From contig CAVXSD010000006.1 of the NCBI GenBank assembly GCA_963764305.1, positions 744,001 to 808,000 on the forward strand: DNA of 64,000 bases, written 5' to 3'. The position numbers and the translations under genes were made by a program. The notes beneath the pieces are model-generated. The model did not search any database. It was given only the letters and a program-made list of their open reading frames with translations, and was not told the origin of the DNA. Positions 53,110 to 60,535 of the stretch are shown one piece after another. Source of the DNA: Bog-473 sp963764305. Its GTDB lineage: Bacteria > Actinomycetota > Acidimicrobiia > Acidimicrobiales > RAAP-2. The first letter of the stretch is position 1. Every line of letters begins with the position of its first letter.

Positions 53110-53116
53110 GGAAGAC

Positions 53117-53494
53117 ATGGAACTGAGGGAACTCCCACAGAGCACCGCCGAGAACGTCCGGCTGGCCGCGACCGACGCGGAGCCCTGGCTTTCGGTACTG
53201 CCGGCGCAGGACGGGTACTCCTCTAGCACTGGCGACGCCGCCGTTGAGATCACAGCGCACGGCCCCGCCGTGGTCGCCACGAATACCGCGACAACTGGCA
53301 GCGTCACGATCACCGGCGGGATCCGATCTAACCGTCGTCTTCATGTTGTTATTACTGGGCAACATCACCAGCGCGTTGTCGTCGACGATGCTCCTCCCGG
53401 TCACATTGCCGCTGCCTCACCCTTCGCAGCTCACGCTCCTCCGGCCAGTACCGCCGCGCCTTCGAGCGTCGACGGGCTGGCGATGGCTGCTTGA
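53117..53494 (+). CDS. Unknown protein after the integrase
   Basis: This 125-residue reading starts at an ATG preceded by AGGAAG, 8 bp after the integrase stop, and begins MELRELPQSTAENVRLAATD. Third-base GC is high in the first 60 codons and falls later. No family is recognised. Frames on the other strand overlap it. It may be a spacer or a degenerate gene. Confidence 0.35.
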   Translation: MELRELPQSTAENVRLAATDAEPWLSVLPAQDGYSSSTGDAAVEITAHGPAVVATNTATTGSVTITGGIRSNRRLHVVITGQHHQRVVVDDAPPGHIAAASPFAAHAPPASTAAPSSVDGLAMAA

Positions 53495-53587
53495 TCCGAC
53501 CTCCGGTATCTGAACCCTCCCGCCGTTAGGCGCGCGCCCGCTTTCCCCCTCTAGTCCAAAGAGGTCGGGGATCGTGAGATCACCAAC

Positions 53588-53830
53588 ATGGGCAAGACCG
53601 CCCAAGCATCCGCCGCACCGCCTCCCAATCGCGCCGAGCGCCGGCACCCAAACACACTTCCCGCTGATGTCGAGACGCTGCCGTGGGCAGCGGAGCAACT
53701 CGGCATCGGCAAGGCCACCGCCTACCGCCTAGCTGCCGCCGGCCAACTGCCGGGACTGTTCAAGGTGGGCATGCAGTACCGCATCAGCGTTCCGCGGTTC
53801 CTGCGCGAGGTTCACGGGGAGGGCTCGTGA
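53588..53830 (+). CDS. Helix-turn-helix protein, excisionase-like
   Basis: The 80-residue protein ends with PWAAEQLGIGKATAYRLAAAGQLPGLFKVG ... YRISVPRFLREVHG, the winged HTH_17/MerR-like excisionase pattern with the recognition helix TAYRLAAAG. The first 30 residues are basic and Pro-rich. It probably acts as excisionase or regulator for the integrase. Its stop overlaps the next reading frame (GTGA). Confidence 0.85.
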   Translation: MGKTAQASAAPPPNRAERRHPNTLPADVETLPWAAEQLGIGKATAYRLAAAGQLPGLFKVGMQYRISVPRFLREVHGEGS

Positions 53831-54048
53831 ATGTCGAAACGGGCCCGAAGGCCCGTCCCGAAATCGCCGCCAAGCGACAGGTCAAGGCTACCAGCACGAC
53901 CGCCGAGGACCTTTGTTCTGAGCTGATCGAGTACGTCGGAATTCCTCCATGGCCGCCTGGCCGCCCTAGAGGCGCAGGCCTTCTGCGCCCGGTGCTCGAT
54001 ACCACCACCGCCGCCGCCTCGGTGACCCGGGGACCCATGGGCGCGTGA
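53827..54048 (+). CDS. Small unknown protein, possibly degenerate
   Basis: The 73-residue reading from GTG 53827 overlaps the HTH stop by four bases. It begins VNVETGPKARPEIAAKRQVK and includes DLCSELIEYVGIPPWPPGRP. The overlap suggests coupling, but no motif is recognised. An alternative frame starting at ATG 53831 is also open for 30 codons. Confidence 0.35.
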   Translation: MNVETGPKARPEIAAKRQVKATSTTAEDLCSELIEYVGIPPWPPGRPRGAGLLRPVLDTTTAAASVTRGPMGA

Positions 54049-54091
54049 CCTCGGACCGGCGCACACCTGCGGGAAGACGGGGGGGTATGCG

Positions 54092-55460
54092 TTGAGTCCC
54101 GCCCCGAAGGACGGCTTCTACGACGAGGAGGACGGGGCATGGATCCTTGACGCCGTACGCGCCTTCATCGCCCGGTTCGTCGTCTTCCCTTCGGTCCACA
54201 CGCTCATCGCCGTGACGTTGTGGGCCGCCCACGCCCATCTCGTCGCCGTAGGGAGAACAGTCCCCGGCTCGCCCTCCTGTCGCCCGAACCGGGCTCCGGC
54301 AAGACCAGGACCCTCGAGGTGCTCGAGCTGCTCGTGCCGAACCCGATGTTCGCCCTGTCGGCTTCGACGCCTGCGACGTTCCGGAGCCTCAGGAAGGGTC
54401 AGCGGGCGCTCCTCTTCGATGAAGTGGACGCCATCTTCAGAGGCGCGGCCAAGATGAATCCTCAGAGGACCTGAGGGCTCTGCTCAACGCAGGCCATCGA
54501 CGGGGGGCGACCATCCCTCGCTGCGTCGGCCCGACGCACGATGTCGTGGACTTCCCCGTGTTCGCTGCTGCCGCCCTGGCCGGGTTGGGCGATCTTCCCG
54601 ACACCCTGATGACCCGATCGGTGATAATCCGGATGCGACGTCGCTTGCCGTCTGAGAAGGTCGAGCCATTCCGCCGCCGACTCCATGAGCCCGAAGGCTC
54701 CGAGCTGAACGCCATGTTGGCTGATTGGTGTGACCGGGTGAGCGATCAGGTCGCAGCCGCGTGGCCTGACATGCCCGATGGCGTCAGCGACCGGCCGGCC
54801 GACGTATGGGAGCCCTTGCTCTCCATAGCCGACGCCGCCGGCGGCCATTGGCCCGATGCCGCCCGGGACGCCTGCAAGGAACTGGTGAAGGTCGGACAGA
54901 GTCGCGAGGCCAGTCTGGGGGTGAAGCTGCTCGCGGACCTGCGCTTCGTCTTTGGTGACGCCGACTCCCTGTGGACTAAGACGATCCTCACCGCACTGCA
55001 CAAGATCAAGGAGTCGCCCTGGGGCGACCTCCGCGGTAAGCCGCTCGATGCTCGAGGACTGGCGTGGCGTCTCGGTCTATACGGTGTCCACTCCAAGAAG
55101 GTGCGGATCGGCGATAGATAAGACGAAACAGGGGTACGCCCGTGAGGATCTCTGGGACGCCTTCGCCCGTTACCTGCCGCCTCCGAAGCCTGAAAGTCCG
55201 GAACATCTGGAACAAACAGAACACAGCAGTCAGAGCGTATGGAAAGTGTTCCACTCAGAGATCCTGTTCCGGAACACGGAAACGAAGCGGAACACGATGC
55301 ATCCCCGTTGACCAGGGATGTTCCGGATGTTCCGGATGTTCTGCTTTCTCAGCCGCAGCCAGGACCATGCCCCATCTGTCATGCGCCGGCACCGCGCAAC
55401 GGCTCGTTCGGTGTCGTCGCTTGTGAACATCAGCTCGAGTTGGAAGAGGCGAACCGATGA
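54092..55460 (+). pseudogene. DUF3631 ATPase/helicase-like replication protein, broken by several frameshifts
   Basis: Three or four frames combine into one DUF3631 protein. The first gives LDAVRAFIARFVVFPS and LWAAHAHLVAVG, and the second gives the P-loop SPEPGSGKTRTLEVLELLVP and Walker B LLFDEVDAIF. The third gives LRALLNAGHRRGATIPRCVG, AALAGLGDLPDTLMTRSV and WEPLLSIADAAGGHW. The fourth gives YAREDLWDAFARYLP. Shifts lie near 54250, 54465 and 55110, and perhaps near 55280, where a DVPDVPDV tail with CPICHAP begins. The family is found in phage satellites and integrative elements, probably for replication. The gene is nonfunctional as assembled. Confidence 0.8.
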
Positions 55461-55732
55461 CGAGCGCTAGTAACCCCGCCCGTAGGAACTCCACCCCACC
55501 ACCATCCCAACCAAGCCGGGCTACGTCCACCGCAGGGATGTGGAATACCTATCCCGGTCCCAGATGTACATCGTGTACATCGCTGTACATCTTGTACATC
55601 AAAGCAAGCGACGCAACCCGGGGCGGGTGTCGTGGTCGTGGAGACAGGCCGGTTGGACCCAGCACGCATGGCCAGTTTCCGACCGGCTCGAAATTGAGTT
55701 GTTCTCGACAGAAGGGGGGGTCGTTGAAATGA
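55457..55732 (+). CDS. Small unknown ORF overlapping the preceding stop
   Basis: The 91-residue reading overlaps the preceding stop by ATGA. It begins MTSASNPARRNSTPPPSQPS and includes CTSCTSLYILYI, which is encoded by the four TGTACATC repeats. No family is recognised. Because the repeats dominate it, a non-coding reading is also possible. Confidence 0.3.
   Translation: MTSASNPARRNSTPPPSQPSRATSTAGMWNTYPGPRCTSCTSLYILYIKASDATRGGCRGRGDRPVGPSTHGQFPTGSKLSCSRQKGGSLK
55565..55600 (+). repeat. Four TGTACATC iteron-like repeats
   Basis: TGTACATC occurs at 55565, 55574, 55584 and 55593, spaced 9, 10 and 9 bp. Each contains the palindrome TGTACA. It lies just downstream of the DUF3631 replication gene. 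The arrangement resembles a set of initiator or repressor sites; it could also be repeated codons. Confidence 0.5.
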
Positions 55733-55751
55733 CCTCAGGATGGTCGCCAAA

Positions 55752-56248
55752 ATGACCCGCGGCAGTCGTGGACCCGTCGCCGGCACCCTCCACAAGCTCC
55801 CTGCAACCCGCCGGTCCGCCGTTTCCGAGGTGCCCGCATCCCGCCCCCGGCGCCGGAAGGACTCGAAGCACCCGGTAGGGCCGCCTGGCGGGCCGTCATG
55901 GCGTGGACGCCGCTCTTGTTGCCCGAGCTCGACGCCGTATCGGCTGAACGCTTCTGCTCCCTGGTCGACGAGAGGGCCACGGTCGCCGCCGAACTGACCC
56001 GCGGCGTGGTGCTCACCGAACCCATCGTCTCGCCGAAGGCCGAGGTCGTCGGAACGAGGGTCGTGGCGAACCCCGCGGCGGCGATGTTGCGCCAAATCGA
56101 CAAGGCACTCGACGCTCTGGCCGACCGTCTGGGCCTGGTGCCGGCGGCACGCAGCCGCATGGGGGTGCAGCTGACGACCGCCGAACGCCAAGCGCTCGAG
56201 GTCGCGAACCTCCTCGACGCCCGTTTCAAGCCCATCGAGGCACCGTGA
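55752..56248 (+). pseudogene. P27-type phage terminase small subunit, N-terminus frameshifted near 55840
   Basis: The first frame gives TRGSRGPVAGTLHKLPATR, the second gives PEGLEAPGRAAWRAVMAWTP and LLLPELDAVSAERFCSLVDE. It ends VANPAAAMLRQIDKALDALA and LGLVPAARSRMGVQ. These are the G-RGP start and the C-terminal helices of P27-like small terminase subunits, which bind DNA for headful packaging. If the shift is real, translation could restart at ATG 55898. The downstream ORF overlaps its stop (GTGA). Confidence 0.75.
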
Positions 56249-56696
56249 CAGACGCCCCGCATGCGCTGAGCGCCAAGAATCTCGCCCTCGAGGCCGCCAA
56301 GGACGCCGCCCAGCGCATCACCGACGCCGTGTTCGTGCTCCCACCGTTCCTACGGCTGCACTTGGCCATCGCCCTGGCCGGCGAGGAGTCCACGACGCTC
56401 AGCGTCATCGGCGAGAGCCTGCTCGGCCGAACCCGGTGCCGACCATGGCCGCCGAGCTCCTCGCTGAGGTTTTCATCGGTGACCTTGAGCAGGTCACCCC
56501 GAAATTGGGCGATAGCGAGCCCTGGGGCACCATCCGCACCGCCCTCGAGGACATCAGCGCCGCCTGGAGGGCCGCCCATCCGGGCTTCAGAACGACCGCC
56601 GAGTACCGCGTACGCCGGCTCCGGTGGGACCGAGAAAGCCTCGAGCGCGCCGGCAGTGCGCTCGTGGTGCAGCAAATGTCCCAAGAAGGAACCTGA
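56245..56696 (+). pseudogene. Unknown protein, split by a missing C near 56425
   Basis: A GTG at 56245 (VTDAPHALSAKNLALEAAKD) gives a helical N-terminus ending SVIGESLLGRT. A second frame gives VPTMAAELLAEVFIGDLEQV and the C-terminus to 56696. Adding one C to the CCC of ACCCGG joins them into about 150 residues. It has no recognised domain. It is tightly packed with the terminase gene before and the HTH gene after. Confidence 0.55.
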
Positions 56697-57054
56697 ATGG
56701 CGTACTTCGAGGGTCGCTTCGTCATGGTTACCTCCCCGGCGGTGGGGCGCTGGCTCGAGGCCACTACGAATCTCTGGTTCCAGAAGTACCGCGAAGCCGG
56801 CTGCCCCGAAGGTCCGCCGGCGGAGTGGATGTTCACCGTGCAGAGCGAGTTGAACGCATTGGGAAACCAATCGGTTTCCCAAAATGGCGGATCTGGTTCA
56901 CTCACCACCAATGAGACCGCGGAACGGCTCCGAGTGACTCGGCAGATGGTGGCGCGGTGGTGTCAGCGAAGGTCCGCTGGTGGCCACCCACGCTGGGAAA
57001 GTGTGGAAGGTGGACGCCACGAGCGTTGACGAAATGGAGCGATTGCGTGGCTGA
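56697..57054 (+). pseudogene. HTH_17-type DNA-binding protein, C-terminus frameshifted near 56968
   Basis: ATG 56697 directly follows the preceding TGA. The C-terminal half reads LTTNETAERLRVTRQMVARW followed, after a one-base shift, by EGPLVATHAGKVWKVDATSV and EMERLRG. This is an excisionase-like HTH with its wing. The N-terminal 70 residues (YFEGRFVMVTSPAVGRWLEA) are of unknown fold. It is probably a regulator. Confidence 0.65.
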
Positions 57055-57700
57055 AAATCACAAAGTAGTCCCCCTCGACGAAGCCCTGAAGGCCGTCGAC
57101 TCGCCTGAAGCCGTCGCCGACCGGCGCAAGCGGGCGCAGAAGTGGGCCGAGGAACTCGAGGGCGATGCCCGAGGCCACATGTTCGCCCTCGCCGGCTGGG
57201 AGGAGCTCAACAGGATCAAAGAGCCGTTCCGCTACGGGGGATCCCCGCAGGTCCCCACCGCCCGGGAAAGGGCCGCGGCGGAACGCGAGGCGGGCCGCAT
57301 TGCCGATGAGGTGGTGTTGCAGCAGTGCATGATCTCCCTGCGAGCCCGGGACGTAGCGGCGGTTTACAACGATCCCGCCCGGATGGCGCACGAGAAGGTA
57401 TGGAACGACTACGCGAAGGGCGTAGCCGCGATCGCGTGGAGTCAGGGCAACAAGGAGGCTGACTTCGTCCGCCGCTGGCGGGAGTTGATCGCTGCCCGGC
57501 GCGACGCCGAAGAGTACGACGACTGCGGCGCACTCCGCTCGATCGACGCCCGACTGCAGCGCCTGACCGGCCTCGAGTACCCCGTGTTCCCGTCCGCCGA
57601 CACGGTTCCCGAAGCCGACCGCACACCATCCACCGACGGCACCGCCACCAAGCCCAAAGGCCGGCGCACGCAGGCCCTCAGCACCGCGGCTCTCCCATGA
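57047..57700 (+). CDS. Unknown protein of the element
   Basis: The 217-residue protein from GTG 57047 (VAENHKVVPLDEALKAVDSP) overlaps the preceding gene and follows GGAG with 8 nt. It is charged and helical, with ADRRKRAQKWAEELEGDARG and LRARDVAAVYNDPARMAHEK. No known domain is recognised. Its stop overlaps the next ORF (ATGA). Conservation of these overlaps implies that the run is a co-translated block. Confidence 0.65.
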   Translation: MAENHKVVPLDEALKAVDSPEAVADRRKRAQKWAEELEGDARGHMFALAGWEELNRIKEPFRYGGSPQVPTARERAAAEREAGRIADEVVLQQCMISLRARDVAAVYNDPARMAHEKVWNDYAKGVAAIAWSQGNKEADFVRRWRELIAARRDAEEYDDCGALRSIDARLQRLTGLEYPVFPSADTVPEADRTPSTDGTATKPKGRRTQALSTAALP

Positions 57701-58080
57701 CCACCACCTCCCGAGCGCCCCGGGCTGGACGGACCGACGAGCGCGCCCAGCTGGTCGAGCGGGTGAAGCGGATTACCGCGCGGGCAAAGGCCGAACGCCG
57801 CCCGACCTCTTACCGCGAAGACGAAGCGATCGCTTTGCTCAAGGGCAAGATCGCCCAGCTCGACCGCCGGCTCGGCAGGCGCGCCAACCCGAGCACCGCC
57901 GTATCGGCACACCCACGCCGGCTCGCCGCCGAGACGGCCGCGGTCCGACTGCGGCGATTGCAGCGCACGAGGGACCTGACCATCCGCAACGCCGCCGGCC
58001 ACCGCAGGACCCTCGCCCTCGGCACGGCCCGGGCGATTGCGGAGGCGGCTCGCCTGCGGGGGCTACAAGGTCGGCGATGA
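57697..58080 (+). CDS. Basic coiled unknown protein
   Basis: The 127-residue protein begins MTTTSRAPRAGRTDERAQLV and is rich in Arg, with AIALLKGKIAQLDRRLGRRA and LAAETAAVRLRRLQRTRDLT. Most of it is predicted helical. It overlaps both neighbours by ATGA. A DNA- or nucleic-acid-binding role is suggested only by its charge. Confidence 0.6.
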   Translation: MTTTSRAPRAGRTDERAQLVERVKRITARAKAERRPTSYREDEAIALLKGKIAQLDRRLGRRANPSTAVSAHPRRLAAETAAVRLRRLQRTRDLTIRNAAGHRRTLALGTARAIAEAARLRGLQGRR

Positions 58081-58220
58081 CGAAGAAGCGAACGCCCAAA
58101 GAACATCGCAAGTTTGCGGAGATGCTGCGCTACAAGGATGGATTTGAGCGCCGCCCCGGGACGGAGCCCGACCGGATCCGTGTCCTCCTCGCTGCGAAGC
58201 CGAAGAAGAAGCGAGGTTGA
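58077..58220 (+). CDS. Very small basic protein (47 residues)
   Basis: ATG 58077 overlaps the previous TGA by ATGA. The product starts MTKKRTPKEHRKFAEMLRYK and ends AAKPKKKRG, strongly basic at both ends. The conserved overlaps on both sides support translation. Function is unknown. Confidence 0.5.
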   Translation: MTKKRTPKEHRKFAEMLRYKDGFERRPGTEPDRIRVLLAAKPKKKRG

Positions 58221-58222
58221 CG

Positions 58223-58459
58223 ATGATGACGGTCAGCCTCCACGTCGAGGCACTTCTCGATCGGGACGTCCGCTCGCTGACCGCCGTCGAGTGGCGCGTA
58301 GTCGCCGAGGCGTTCCCTGACGAGTACGTGCGACTCGTGGTGCGTCTCGAGGCCCGCTCCGATGCTGATGCTCGGACCCGGACTTCAGGAGCCAGACGTC
58401 ACCGGCTCTTGGCCGCGCGGCTGGCGGCGTCGATTCCGTTTCAACCCCTCAATCCATAG
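58223..58459 (+). CDS. Unknown small protein
   Basis: ATG 58223 (or 58226) follows GAGG and gives 78 residues, MMTVSLHVEALLDRDVRSLT then VEWRVVAEAFPDEYVRLVVR. The N-terminal part could be two strands and a helix. Nothing is recognised. It follows the small basic ORF with a 2-bp gap. Confidence 0.5.
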   Translation: MMTVSLHVEALLDRDVRSLTAVEWRVVAEAFPDEYVRLVVRLEARSDADARTRTSGARRHRLLAARLAASIPFQPLNP

Positions 58460-58473
58460 AGAAGGAGTCCACC

Positions 58474-59108
58474 ATGTGCGCAGATCTGGTGAGCGGCCGC
58501 TACGGCCAGAGGTCGGTTTGGCAGACCATCACCGGCACCCTTGGCAACGCTACGCAGTCCGACCTGCCCGTGCGCTTGAACGTCGAGTACCTCGGCTTCG
58601 CCTCGGCCGCCGACGGCGCCGCGTTGGTGACCAACAAGCTCATCTGTGTCGCCATCGCGGTCGACGCCGGCACTGTGATCTCCAACGTCACGTTCGTCGC
58701 CGGGGCCACTGGTCCGACTTTGACGCACAATTACCGCGGCTATCCACTGCGGGCGGATTGACGGCCGCCACCTCGACGTTGTTGACGCAGTCGGTCGACG
58801 CCGGCGCGGTCGCCCCGACAGCCAGCCAGGCCAACACCTATACCCTGTCGACCCCGACCACCGTCACGCAGGCCAACGCCCCGAATGGCTACATCTTCGC
58901 CGGGCTTCAGCAGACGGGGACGGCCAACTCGGCCGCCAGTGTCAGTGTCGCCGCCGCCATCGATGTGCTCCAGGCCGCGGTGTTCACGAACGCCCCGTTC
59001 GCCCTCACATTCTCCGTCGCCGCCACCACGGCCACCGCCCCGGCCACGTTGGTGTCGTCCACCACGGTAACGGTCACGCCGCTCGTGTGGCTCGTGTGGC
59101 TCGCGTGA
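58474..59108 (+). pseudogene. Phage-structural-like protein, frameshifted near 58740
   Basis: ATG 58474 follows AGAAGGAG and reads MCADLVSGRYGQRSVWQTIT, then VAIAVDAGTVISNVTFVAGA. After a one-base shift the frame continues STAGGLTAATSTLLTQSVDA and FAGLQQTGTANSAASVSVAA to 59108. The Ala/Thr/Val-rich beta pattern with repeated T-A-N-S-A turns resembles small structural or head-decoration proteins seen next to capsid genes in actinophages. That assignment is weak. It is the last gene of the run. Confidence 0.45.
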
Positions 59109-59504
59109 GCGTCGTGAAGTCCTCGGTCGGGGCGTGGTGATGCCCTTCTCGTTACCGGGCGCTTTGGGGTTGGATGCCCGCCGGCGTCCCGGCCGACCTC
59201 GGTGCCCGGGGTGGGGGATCTTTGGTCCTCCTTTCTGCCCTCACCCCGGGCGGCGCTACATGCCCCCCATCCTCTAGTTGAGGAGTCAAAGTGGGCGAAG
59301 GCGACGGGGCGGGTGCTTCAGCGGCCACGCAAACTTGGGTGTGTCGACGGGCCTGGCGCTGCCGATGATGATCGAACGAGGCGGGGAATTCCGCTGGAGG
59401 GTGCAGTCCCCCGATGGATGGCGAGGGCCTGCGGTTCGTCATCGACGCCGCCGGGTCTCCATCCTCTGACGGAATTGGGCCTCCTTCCCGGCGAAGTGGG
59501 GCAG
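59109..59504. other. Spacer without recognisable genes
   Basis: The 396 bp after the structural-like gene contain several short frames on both strands, none with a ribosome-binding site and known motif. A G-rich stretch near 59205-59220 and C-rich runs are the only composition feature. I see nothing functional. Confidence 0.4.
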
Positions 59505-59732
59505 TCAGGGCTTCGCTATCGGCGGTCCAGTGCTCACCGTGAGGACGACTTCGCTGCCGTCCTCCACCCTGGTTCCCGGTCGGGGTGATACGGCGATCAG
59601 TTCACCCTCGGGAACGGCCTTTGACTGCATCCATTGGATCCTGAAAGTCAGGTTTTGCGTCTGGAGTGTGCGTTGCGCATTCTCCAGGGTCAGATGATGG
59701 ACGCGGGGCGTCGTACGATGGTCACCTGACAT
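59505..59732 (-). CDS. PASTA-domain fragment
   Basis: The 75-residue reading contains HHLTLENAQRTLQTQNLTFR and PEGELIAVSPRPGTRVEDGS followed by EVVLTVSTGPP, the complete PASTA fold. PASTA domains bind cell-wall fragments and are usually in penicillin-binding proteins or Ser/Thr kinases. Here it stands alone with no kinase or transpeptidase nearby, so it is probably an orphan fragment. The frame is open upstream to 59885, antisense to the next gene. Confidence 0.6.
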   Translation of the reverse strand: MSGDHRTTPRVHHLTLENAQRTLQTQNLTFRIQWMQSKAVPEGELIAVSPRPGTRVEDGSEVVLTVSTGPPIAKP

Positions 59733-59842
59733 CCGTTCCATTCTTCCAGGAAGCTGCGCTCCGATCCGGCGTACAGGGACACTTTCCGACTTCAACTCGA
59801 CGACCTCACTACTCTTTGATGGCGGCATGGTTGCCCAGGAGG

Positions 59843-60160
59843 ATGGTGCAGAGCGTGGGAGCGGTGAATCGGGAAGGTATAGCAATCATCGGTAGAACCA
59901 CCGTTGAGGAACTCGGCGACAGGGATGAGGTCGAATGGCAACTGAGCGCCACACCCGAGCTCGAGTGGACCGAGATCTTCCAACTGGCAGTCCCGTCGGA
60001 CCGGAAGGGTTCGGTCGAGTGGGTCAAAGGCGGCGGGCCTGACGTGATAGGCGGCGTCGTGCGATGGTTCGTCCCAAGCGGGGAGATCGATGAGGCCGAC
60101 GCGGAGGTCAGACACCGTCTCTCGGTGGCGAACCAGAGGTTCGGGTCGGGATACGGCTAG
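59843..60160 (+). CDS. Unknown protein
   Basis: ATG 59843 immediately follows CAGGAGG. The 105-residue product reads MVQSVGAVNREGIAIIGRTT, then DEVEWQLSATPELEWTEIFQ and VVRWFVPSGEIDEADAEVRH. It looks like a compact alpha/beta domain. No family is recognised. An N-terminally longer frame from 59666 is open but overlaps the PASTA frame. Confidence 0.6.
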   Translation: MVQSVGAVNREGIAIIGRTTVEELGDRDEVEWQLSATPELEWTEIFQLAVPSDRKGSVEWVKGGGPDVIGGVVRWFVPSGEIDEADAEVRHRLSVANQRFGSGYG

Positions 60161-60535
60161 GAATCGCCGACCATCGGCAGCGGTTCCATTACCGCTGTGA
60201 GGTGTTGGAGCATGGCCTCAAGCCGGCGAAAGGGGACATTTAGCGTTGGTTCCGGGCATCCACCGATTTGGCGGAAGCCTTTCGTGGGGTGCGTCGGGTC
60301 GGTTCTTCTGGCTTGACTTTACGGGGATCGGAGCGAGCGACAGCTCGACTCCATAACGGTGATCGTCGACCAGACGAGCCTCCCGACGCACGTGCATCCC
60401 TGTTCTGGAACTCGGCGGCCGATCATGGAGTCGGACCCCTGCTTCTGAATGTCTGGATGGTCACACCCCTGCGGAACGTGCACCGGTCGACGACGGAGAG
60501 CCGACTGATCAGTCATCGAGCGAAAGGACCATGTC
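60161..60535 (+). ncRNA. Possible bridge-RNA region of the IS110 element
   Basis: The 375 bp before the IS110 transposase have no ORF. They include a 9-bp stem with one bulge (GGAG-CGAGC / GCTCG-ACTCC, 60330-60352, loop GACA) and a perfect 12-bp palindrome GACTGATCAGTC (60503-60514). IS110-family elements encode a structured bridge RNA in the non-coding end. The stem positions fit this, but guide loops cannot be assigned without the target. Confidence 0.4.

Larger units (their letters stand above)
51816..59108 (+). mobile_element. tRNA-Lys-integrated phage-satellite-like or degraded prophage element
   Basis: The element starts at the tRNA 3' end and carries, all on the plus strand, an integrase, excisionase-like HTH protein, DUF3631 ATPase, P27-type small terminase subunit, HTH protein and a tight run of small ORFs ending in a structural-like protein. 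The right boundary is uncertain: no second copy of the tRNA 3' end was found up to 64000. The right end given here is the last gene that belongs to the co-directional run. Capsid, portal and large terminase genes were not recognised. Confidence 0.65.

Noticed and set aside
53090..53404. Minus-strand frame over the post-integrase spacer
   Set aside because: No ribosome-binding site and no protein pattern; the plus-strand reading has better codon use, though it is weak too.
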